From the NCBI GenBank assembly GCA_003008705.1, contig PDUO01000040.1:186001-250000 (forward strand): a stretch of DNA of 64,000 nt, read 5' to 3'. The notes under the pieces are model-generated. The model ran no database searches and was not told the DNA's origin. It worked only from the letters and a program-made list of their open reading frames with translations. The position numbers and the translations under genes are program-made. Source of the DNA: Pezicula radicicola (taxonomy: Eukaryota > Ascomycota > Leotiomycetes > Helotiales > Dermateaceae). Below are positions 56,877 to 64,000 of the stretch, one piece after another (the first letter of the stretch is position 1; each line of letters opens with the position of its first letter).

Positions 56877-58163
56877 TTAAGACCTCTTATTCCACTGTTT
56901 CCCACTCCACAAATTCCCCGTAGTCCACAACCAATAATCTCTCCCCTTAACCAACCAAACCAAAAAGCTAGGCAACTTAAACCCCATAGCAGCACCAACA
57001 CCCTTACTCTTCCCAATAGGCACCATCTGCCCCTCTCTCGTATCTTCCTTGAAAACCCGATCTTCACCAACAGAACTCTGCTCTTTCCCGGAGGCTAGTT
57101 GTAAATCACGCTCTATGTTGGCGCAGAGGATGGGAATGGCGTTTATTATTAGATGGACGGCTGGATGTGAATATGATGCTACATCGCCAACTGCGTAGAT
57201 ACGTGGTCCGGCTTTATCAACTCGTAAAGTCGAGGCATTGTTATCGATACGGCCATCTGCTGTTAGGAGTGTTTCATTCGCGAAAGAAGTGTTTGGTTTT
57301 GTACCAGTCGCGGGAATATACAGGTCGGTATCAAGCGTCTTTCCATCCGAAAGTGTCAATATTGCCTTGGTCGTAAGACTGTTTTCTGTCCCTGCACCAT
57401 CTGGCACTACAGTTTTGATTCGTGTGTTTTTGATCACCGTGACGCCGACTTTGGCTAGATATCTCTCTGCTGTCTGAGCGATGGCGGGTCGGAGAGCAGG
57501 TAGAATGTCTGGACTGGCACTCACGACCGTAATCGGGACTTTCGGGTTCGCTAACTTCGAGCTGAACCAGCCGGCACGACCATTTAGGAACTCGCCTAGT
57601 TCACCGGCTGTCTCGATGCCTGCGGGACCTCCACCTGCAATGACGATGTTCTTTGCAGTTGGCAATGCTTTCCGGAATTCAGTCCAGCTTGCTCGGAGGA
57701 ATTCGACGTCGCCGTTCAGACCAAGTAGGGGAGAAGGTGTAGATGCACCGGTAGCGATAACAAGAGCGTAGAAATTTAAATCTACCTTCTCAGTGTCGTC
57801 GTTGCCAACCTTACCAGCTAAGTTGATTGTCACAGTTCGGTTGGTATGGTCAAGTTTTGAGGCGGTGCCATGAATAAAGCGGAAGCTATCCTTGGCGTAG
57901 TGATCAAAGACTTTAGCAATGTCGACGAAGAGCTTCTCTTGTGGGAACATGTCGTCTGATATTAGTGCACGAGGGCATGCTTGTCGACACATAGCCCGCG
58001 ACGAGGCGCTGACAATGATCACTTGGTACAAAGCTTGATCAGGCAAGTTGGGAACAACATGCTTGAGGAGATAATGAGCAGTTGATACCCCGCCGTAGGA
58101 TCCGCCGACGATGATGATCTTCTTATGGAGTTCTGGGGAGTCTGGGGTAGTGTTCTGCTCCAT
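56877..58163 (-). CDS. AIF/AMID-like FAD-dependent pyridine nucleotide oxidoreductase
   Basis: Minus strand, single exon, 428 residues from ATG 58163; the longer open frame up to 58277 lacks an ATG. Two dinucleotide folds: KKIIIVGGSYGGVSTAHYLL (FAD, about residues 14-33) and IVIAGGGPAGIETAGELGEFL (NAD(P)H, about 160-180). LVIATGAS-type linker (YALVIATGASTPSP) and GPRIYAVGDVASYSHPA (second FAD motif, about 335-351) are in order. The C-terminus ends LWTTGNLWSGKQWN, typical of fungal AMID/AIF-like flavoproteins. These are NAD(P)H oxidoreductases of the cytosol or outer mitochondrial surface, some linked to caspase-independent cell death; here there is no presequence, so cytosolic is likelier. 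Complete and intact. Confidence 0.88.
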   Translation of the reverse strand: MEQNTTPDSPELHKKIIIVGGSYGGVSTAHYLLKHVVPNLPDQALYQVIIVSASSRAMCRQACPRALISDDMFPQEKLFVDIAKVFDHYAKDSFRFIHGTASKLDHTNRTVTINLAGKVGNDDTEKVDLNFYALVIATGASTPSPLLGLNGDVEFLRASWTEFRKALPTAKNIVIAGGGPAGIETAGELGEFLNGRAGWFSSKLANPKVPITVVSASPDILPALRPAIAQTAERYLAKVGVTVIKNTRIKTVVPDGAGTENSLTTKAILTLSDGKTLDTDLYIPATGTKPNTSFANETLLTADGRIDNNASTLRVDKAGPRIYAVGDVASYSHPAVHLIINAIPILCANIERDLQLASGKEQSSVGEDRVFKEDTREGQMVPIGKSKGVGAAMGFKLPSFLVWLVKGRDYWLWTTGNLWSGKQWNKRS

Positions 58164-59347
58164 CTTGGCGGAGATGCGACTCGATGGGTTGAAGTCGATC
58201 AAGATTGTTATTTGTGAATGAAATAAAAGGTAGGCAGAGAAAGAAAATAATAAAATGAAAGGTTGGATACCTAGCAATGGTTACTCGAGAGAATACCTGT
58301 GGACGAATTCACCAAGGTCAATTTTGTATAATTCGCCTAAGTCCCCTTTTCAATGCCTTTACAAAGGCATCAGAGAACTCGGGGAAATAAACAGCCCGAT
58401 AGAACCGAGTACTCCTGAGGCTGACACTGTCTAGCCTATTTTGACCGTCGAAGCAGGTACAACTATTGAAACATGCAGCGTAGCCGTTCCTGCAGTTGTT
58501 TGTGCTACTCTCGGCCTTGAGATCATACACCGATGTCCGAAGGTGTAAGCCTGTATATAGTCATGTGACTTACATTGAACTACTGGGCAGGCATCGACTC
58601 TTAACTTCAATCCTTAACTCTATGTCGCAGGTATTTCTCACACCTTCACATCAAGACCTTGAGGATTTAAATAATAAAGATAGAACATGCGAAATTCTCC
58701 AAAAGTATAGTACCTAACACGTGACTATCTAAGAGTCTTAAAAGACAGTCATATAGGAGTTGAGCAAGTTCTCTAAGCATCTTATTGTTTTCCAGGTTCA
58801 GTAATTCCTGTAGATATAAATTTAAATGCTTGGTTGATTTAGGTTGCCTACTTTAACTTAAATAGATTAACTCACCAACACTTGCAGACAGAGACACCAA
58901 CTAATAATACTTTATGCTAACCCTCTCCACAGTATAAGCATATCGTTCTATACCTTTCCCTACTTATATCATATTATCACTTCCTTGTATAATAACCAAG
59001 TAAGCATTAAATGAAGAAAATAGTCCCCACATTTTAAAGCTAGCACATAAAGTCGTCAAAGACAATAAATCGCAAAAAGGGAGAACCATGATTCACGAAA
59101 CCAAAAAAAAAAAGAATTCAATACAGAATTTTCATTATCCATATAATTTCATCACCACCACCACAAAGCCCCCACAAAAAAGAGGAAAAGTCTATAAATA
59201 TTTCCCATCCAAAGATCCCCCACTACAAAACGCCCCAAAAAAACCCCTCTCTTTTGTTCGTTTCTCTTCCAACCTATATGCCACCCAAAGAACCCGTCAC
59301 AAAACCCCTATAGAAATCCCAACCAAAGACCCTTTCTTTCACTTCAA
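58164..59347. other. Intergenic
   Basis: No gene seen. CACGTG near 58720. A-rich, C-containing DNA at 59090-59340 (A11 run near 59104) lies immediately beyond the 3' end of the minus-strand small secreted protein gene. Confidence 0.4.
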
Positions 59348-59814
59348 TTAAGAAGTCAAAGCATTATCAGCGCCAGCAGCCTGGCAATAAGAAGTGATTT
59401 GATCACCACCCATATGTTCAGCATCACTGTTACAGTATGGAGGAGAACCACCAGTGACCATGTAGCAATCTGGGCAGGAATCCCATGTGTTTGAGCCGGC
59501 TGGTGCTGCTAGGTATGCTGCACAGGCTGCGGTTGTTGCGTTGGCATTGTAGATGTCCTGTTGGGTTGTTAGTTTGTGGTTTGGGGGGTTTTTGTGATGT
59601 GTTTTTGTGATTGGTTTTGGGTTCGGGGAAGGGAATGGGGTTTGAGATGGGGATGGGAGGAATGGAAGGAATTTTATGGGGGAGGGGGAAGGGAGGGGTG
59701 ACTAACGTAGCCGGAATCAGTGTCTACGCAGATAGCCTTGTAGTGAAGGTCTGCTGTGACGAAGGAGGCGAGGGAGGCGAGGAGGACAAGAGCTGAAGAG
59801 GTAGAGAATTGCAT
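59348..59814 (-). CDS. Small cysteine-rich secreted protein (effector-like)
   Basis: Minus strand, two exons: 59814..59707 and 59557..59348 (105 residues), 149-bp intron with GTTAGT donor and CAACAG acceptor (phase 0). Too short to stand out as one open frame. Signal peptide 1-21 (MQFSTSSALVLLASLASFVTA). The mature part of about 84 residues has six cysteines (one in AICVD, one in AACAAY, two in CPDC, and YCN, YCQ), enough for three disulfides, and one sequon NAT. Size, signal and even cysteine count match small secreted proteins of plant-associated or saprotrophic fungi; I do not recognise a family. Lies 1.4 kb from a celp0028-like gene, in the opposite orientation. Both exons have coherent codon use and the splice joins SGY to DIYNA without frame loss. 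Confidence 0.75.
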
Positions 59815-61260
59815 TTTGATGGTTTGGATGAGACCGAGTATGAGAGAGTTGATTAAATTGATGTGATGTGGTGAGTTGTGTTGAAAGAATGTGTCTTGAT
59901 AATGAGTGTGAAGTGAGTGACTTGAGATTACGCGACGATGAGAATTAGCGAGTGTGATGGTGATGAGGATAGGTACTTCAACAATAGACGGAAAACAAGC
60001 CCTTTTGTACCAACAACCTTTCCCCTTGCAAATATCAAATCCTTCGATAATGAAAGGGGCTTATGGTTCACGAGCAAATGTGGGCAGCATGCTTCCGAGT
60101 TCTCCGTTCAGAATCCTGCAACGAACTCCCAAGAGGTCAAGAGTTCATCCGAATGTGGTGCAAAGTGTTCGCATCCTACGAATACCCCTTCACCATCCTC
60201 TCGACTAAGATTGCGCATTACGAATAAAGATTTTTTTGCATCAGTGCTGTATGGAAAACATGCGCTGTTCAATCACAGATCGAGCGCATGGTGGTCAGTG
60301 GGCTGACTTTGTGAAGTTTCATCGTCCCGGATTTCCACCGTAAGGCTCAAATGACTATCAAACCACGTCCATATTGAAGATATATAGCCAAGAGATCCAA
60401 AGATAAACTCAGCCTCCCCCATTCAGTGGGGCTTTTGAATCCTTCGACTGCGGGCTTCCAGAAGGCGGAAAGGTACAAATTGGATCGGTACAATCGGTAG
60501 GGGTTCGCTTAATAGAGGGGAGACTCAGCCTCGTTGCATTGAAGAGGTATGATGAGCGATCTGCGGCCCAAACTCAAAAAAAAGATGGGTTCTGTGGAGT
60601 AGCGAGTGTATGCGAAACAGGTGCAGAAAGTCTATTTCGTGGGGTTATGGCGTTATGAGGAGACTTGAGTGGTTGCTGGTGGTTTGAGTCCGTCAAAGGC
60701 CGTGGAGATAGCCCAGGTTCTCCTTGTTCCTCGCCAAGTAGTAGTCGCCGCACAAGCCTTGAATCGCAGTGGTTCATTATTCAACCTTGCCAAGCCTTCT
60801 CCTGGTTTTATACTTGTAATTGCCAAGGGAGTCCCTTCACACTTCATGTAGGGTCATGTAAGTTCACGTTGGTAATATTTTTTGGCCCTTTTAGGAAGGA
60901 AAGGAGGCTATGGAGTCGTATTGATCGACCGTAATCTTGCAATCTTGCAAGGCATTCATCCTTGGGATGTTTTGATCGAAGCCGGCCTTTCGAATAGTGG
61001 AGAGTACTGTATGGTTTGTCATTGAAGTGTATGTAACGAGATAACGGTATGTGGAGGACTGACTTGTCGAGTAAGTGATATATAACTCTTCGTCGCCAAC
61101 CTCACAACTTTTCTCAGCAGGCTTCCAGACCAACCATCTCAAGCACTCCACAGTCGTTCTCTACCACAACTCCCTCTCACACCTAATAATTACTTGTTAA
61201 TTTTCACAACACACTCGCTCTTTCAGCACTTCACTTCAAACAACTCACAAACAACTCACA
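59815..61260. promoter_or_regulatory. Divergent promoter region between two secreted-protein genes
   Basis: 1.4 kb with no supportable gene; several overlapping short open frames at 60570-60930 show no protein pattern. The last 130 bp are C/A-rich with repeated CAACTCACAA, a likely 5' UTR of the plus-strand gene. Confidence 0.4.
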
Positions 61261-62022
61261 ATGCATTCCTCATTCATCCTCTCCACCATCCTCGCCGGCG
61301 CAAGCCTCATCTCAGCGGCAGCACTTCCCTCCGCAGCTCTTCCCCGCGACCTCAGCCAACTCACTGAGAACGATGTCATCGTTTATGGCAATGGCCGTAT
61401 TGAGATCCGAGATAAATCGGAAATGGCCGATCTCGCTAAAAGATATGCATCTGATAAAGAGATGGCCACTCGCTCGCTTGGACCCTTGCCCTTGGAGAAG
61501 AAGGGTGCCTCTGCAGAAGCGCCTTCCAAGATCGAGAAAAGATGCTCCAAGGAGACAATCTACGAAATGAACCCTGTACAGACTTTCCTTGGTTGGGATA
61601 TCGCCATGAGCCAGGTTATTCACGCGAATGGTGCATCAGCTTCTATTTCCGTGTCAGCTGGATACTCCATCTCTAACTCCGTCACCACCAGCGTCACTGT
61701 TGGTGTCAGCATTGAGTCGTTCCTTACAGAAACTCTCGGAATCTCTTACCAAGAGTCGTGGACTTCAACCTACACATCGACTATCAACTACGGCGTTCCC
61801 AACGGTACCTACGCCGCTATTGTCAGCAACCCTTTCACTACCAGAAACTCAGGCAACGTCTATATTGGATGCATCGGTGAGCCTACCGAGAGCACCTACT
61901 TCCAGGCCGATAGCTTTACCAGCAAGTCATACTCAGGTTTGGACTGGGTTGATGGTACGATCTCTCTGTGCACCGGAGATAGTTACCCTCTCAAGATGTG
62001 TATCGGTGACGGAACTTTGTAG
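61261..62022 (+). CDS. celp0028-like secreted effector-type protein
   Basis: Single exon, 253 residues. Signal peptide about 1-20 (MHSSFILSTILAGASLISAA), then a charged pro-region with dibasic sites KR at 60-61 and 93-94; cleavage after IEKR would release a mature domain of about 159 residues starting with Cys. The mature domain is Ser/Thr-rich and beta-strand-like (SASISVSAGYSISNSVTTSVTVGVSIESF), contains SYQESWTSTYTSTINYGVPNG, and ends with SYSGLDWVDGTISLCTGDSYPLKMCIGDGTL. This pattern, including the ISLCTGDSYP end, is that of proteins annotated as celp0028 effector-like in ascomycetes; the function is not established. Four cysteines in the mature part. Kex2-type maturation is inferred. Start ATG follows an ACTCACA-rich leader. 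Confidence 0.85.
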   Translation: MHSSFILSTILAGASLISAAALPSAALPRDLSQLTENDVIVYGNGRIEIRDKSEMADLAKRYASDKEMATRSLGPLPLEKKGASAEAPSKIEKRCSKETIYEMNPVQTFLGWDIAMSQVIHANGASASISVSAGYSISNSVTTSVTVGVSIESFLTETLGISYQESWTSTYTSTINYGVPNGTYAAIVSNPFTTRNSGNVYIGCIGEPTESTYFQADSFTSKSYSGLDWVDGTISLCTGDSYPLKMCIGDGTL

Positions 62023-63019
62023 ATTGGCTCATTGGCATTGGTATAGAGGTATGGGGCATGGAAAAAGATGGATGGTGGTCATGGTGTTTCTCATAGGTCA
62101 TCGGTTTGGAATGCACGGGTTTGGGTTTGGGATGATAATGAACATAGACTTTCCTAGAATGAAATATTTTTGTTTAAATTGAAGAGTCCATGGTGAGAAC
62201 GTATAAGGAGGCCGCTTGGCTTTGTTGCTTCTGGGTCCACTTTCTTTTGGTCAATGGAGTGAAGTATCCAAGAAAATGACTGACAAATCGCTGATTATAG
62301 TCTTGTTAGCTACAACCTCGACTGTCCTTTAGCAATCATCGCAAGATCTTCTACCGCGCGTTTGTTTCCCCCACAGTCCTAGGTGCTGGAATTATAAATA
62401 GAGAGGTGCTTTCCAAATACAGCCTAAATCGATCATAGGTACAGAAACAAGCTTGATTGACGCTTCGGCTGCTCTAGAGCGCGGCCTCTGCACGCCATTC
62501 AACGGAGAGAGGTTGGTCATTTGACTGCATCATACTCGTCAAACTTGACTCAAGGCTTCAATTACACACTCAAATGGATATAAAGGAGAAGAGTTTCAAA
62601 TACCGAAAGCGTGTTTGAACTTCAATTGATGGATATTAGGAGCTACAGAAAGCAAGATTCCTAGCTCTTGCCATTCGAAATGGTATGAGGTTCGCCACTT
62701 GGCCTACATAGGTATCAATGTATTAAAAGCAAACACGTTAATATGAGGTTCAAGATATAGAGACTCTGTTGGAGTTGAAGATATAAGCCTCTTCATGATA
62801 CTTGCTACAATAGTAATCAAGGTATTGATGGTTGATTGGAAGTTGCGAATCGAGAGACTTCATATTGCCAAGCGGCAAAACCTCGGAAGTGGGGGTCCGG
62901 TCTAGAATCGGCCGAGCCCGAAGGCCAACAACAGCCTCCCCAGCACCATCATCTCAGCAAACACCTCACAATATCCCCAGAGAACCTTACCTCACCTTAC
63001 CTTCGAATTCTCCACGAAA
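62023..63019. other. Intergenic
   Basis: No gene seen in 1 kb between the secreted-protein gene and the E2 gene. C-rich leader from about 62930 (CCAACAACAGCC, CACCATCATC) is a probable 5' UTR of the following gene. Confidence 0.4.
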
Positions 63020-63677
63020 ATGGCAACATCAACAGCCCAACGTCGACTCCTCCAAGAATACCGCGCCCTAACCAACAATCCCCCCGAAGGAATAACCGCC
63101 GGTCCCGTCTCCGAAGATGATCTCCTGTATTGGGAAGCTCTGATACAAGGACCAGAGGGAACACCATTTGAAGGGGGAATCTTCCCTGCGGAGTTGAAGT
63201 TTCCGAAGGATTATCCGTTGGCGCCTCCTAGTATGCGGTTTTTGGGTGAGGTTTGGCATCCTAATGGTATGATTTTCTTCCTACTTCCCGCACTTTTCTC
63301 CTCTTCGTACTGGTCTTGAGCGTTGGGGTTTTGGGTTTTGGGTTGTAGGCAGTGGAAGGATGTGGGGAATCGGCAAGAAGAGGTTGAGGAGGATATGTGC
63401 TGATTTGATATTGAAAAATATAGTATACCCATCAGGACTTGTCTGTATCTCCATCCTCCATCCACCAGGAGATGACCCAAATCACTACGAGCATGCATCG
63501 GAACGCTGGTCGCCTATTCAGAGTGTGGAGAAGATTCTCATTTCGGTTATGAGTATGTTGGCTGAGCCGAATGATGAGTCGCCGGCGAATGTCGAGGCTG
63601 CGAAGATGTGGAGGGAGCAGAGACCGGAGTATGAGAAGAGGGTGAGGGAGGGGTGTCGGAGGATGTTGGGGCTTTGA
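63020..63677 (+). CDS. UBC7: Ubiquitin-conjugating enzyme E2, UBC7/UBE2G type
   Basis: Two exons, 63020..63266 and 63424..63677 (166 residues); 157-bp intron, phase 1, joining VWHPN to [18 protein letters not shown]. The UBC fold is complete: [67 protein letters not shown], the HPN motif and the catalytic Cys (about C90). The acidic insertion after the active Cys, [17 protein letters not shown], is diagnostic of the UBC7/UBE2G/CDC34-like class with the loop of about 13 residues, and length matches UBC7. It works at the ER membrane in degradation of misfolded proteins (ERAD), with Cue1-type recruiters and Hrd1/Doa10-type ligases in yeast. Intact. Stop TGA at 63675-63677. Confidence 0.93.
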
Positions 63678-64000
63678 GGTGGTGAGGGTGCGTTTAATGG
63701 GGGTGGGGTGATATGGTATGCTTGTGGGGGATTGGAGAAGGTTCTGCTGGGAGGAGGTTGGTCGGAGATCTATATGGGTTTCGGAGGCATTGGAATTGCT
63801 TGCTATGGTGGATAGCGAGACATTGGGAGAGTCTACTTTGGTATCGGAGCTGGAGGTTCAATAAGAAACGTGCTCTAGACATTATAATTGACGTGGGAGG
63901 TTGTAGTGAAAGAGCTCACTTCTTAAGATTACAGCGGTTTATGCATATGGGTTTGCAGCGGGCGTTTAGGCTGACTGAAAACATGGTTGTGTTAGAACAA
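63678..64000. other. 3' flank to window edge
   Basis: G/T-rich 3' flank of the E2 gene, no further gene visible before the window ends. AATAAGA near 63860 could serve as polyadenylation signal, though it is about 180 bp from the stop codon. Confidence 0.35.

Noticed and set aside
58164..58277. Hydrophobic N-terminal extension of the AIF-like protein
   Set aside because: It would need a non-ATG start; ATG 58163 gives the normal family N-terminus.
60574..60934. Overlapping open frames on both strands between the two secreted-protein genes
   Set aside because: Mutually overlapping with no motif; likely promoter or UTR DNA.
62832..63120. Open frames overlapping the E2 gene start
   Set aside because: Shadow frames of the UBC7-type exon and its leader.
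1..64000. tRNA, rRNA, CRISPR arrays, biosynthetic core enzymes, viral genes
   Set aside because: Looked for T-loop/GGTTCRA patterns, direct-repeat arrays, and PKS/NRPS/terpene or viral motifs; none found that I could support by eye.

Overview
The window is nuclear DNA of a filamentous ascomycete (Pezizomycotina). Most genes are split by short introns (about 45-110 bp) with GTAAGT/GTATGT-type donors, CTAAC/CTGAC-type branch sites and TAG/CAG acceptors. The protein families are typical moulds' families: 2EXR, F-box, NmrA-like, chimeric C2H2/Zn2Cys6 regulator, sedolisin, celp0028-like secreted protein. Two 2EXR genes, the F-box type and the celp0028-like protein suggest Leotiomycetes/Helotiales; that assignment is an inference from family content only. 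I see no rRNA, tRNA, CRISPR or bacterial features.

Left part (1-16 kb): the 3' end of an AAA+ ATPase gene runs in from the left edge, followed by two 2EXR genes in the same orientation, a gene-poor AT-rich tract (3.7-6.9 kb), a small predicted membrane protein, a large four-exon membrane/ectodomain protein (9046-12042) and an eight-exon long-chain acyl-CoA synthetase with a 14-nt exon (12870-15618).

Middle part (16-34 kb) is the accessory section. It holds an NmrA-like gene with an internal deletion, divergent from a shortened zinc-finger regulator, with a duplicated palindrome-bearing element between them; a 515-bp non-autonomous hAT-like element with 16-bp terminal inverted repeats and an 8-bp target duplication (19869-20383); a Gfd2/YDR514C-like DEDDh nuclease; a secreted lactonase-type beta-propeller; a near-perfect 40-bp-arm inverted repeat; an F-box protein; and a ten-exon sedolisin protease. 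AT-rich, stop-filled gene-free DNA separates them.

Right part (34-64 kb) is gene dense: SAM methyltransferase, GNAT acetyltransferase, FAD-dependent amine/amino-acid oxidase-type enzyme divergent from a Ca3427-like solute-binding-domain protein, GH16 glucanase without a signal peptide, DUF1279 mitochondrial-type protein, nucleoside diphosphate kinase (eight exons, with an apparent 1-nt insertion at the C-terminus), glucosidase II alpha, SGT1, MFS sugar transporter, an unrecognised secreted protein, an AIF-like oxidoreductase, a small cysteine-rich secreted protein, a celp0028-like secreted protein, and a UBC7-type E2 enzyme.

Functional links: glucosidase II alpha (ER glycoprotein folding), SGT1 (HSP90/SCF co-chaperone), UBC7 (ER-associated degradation) and the F-box protein (SCF adaptor) are all protein quality-control parts, but they are not co-directional and I claim no cluster. 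Sedolisin, lactonase, the unrecognised secreted protein, the small Cys-rich protein and the celp0028-like protein form a secreted set. No biosynthetic gene cluster core enzyme (PKS/NRPS/terpene synthase) is visible. All exon boundaries below were read by eye from splice signals and reading-frame continuity.
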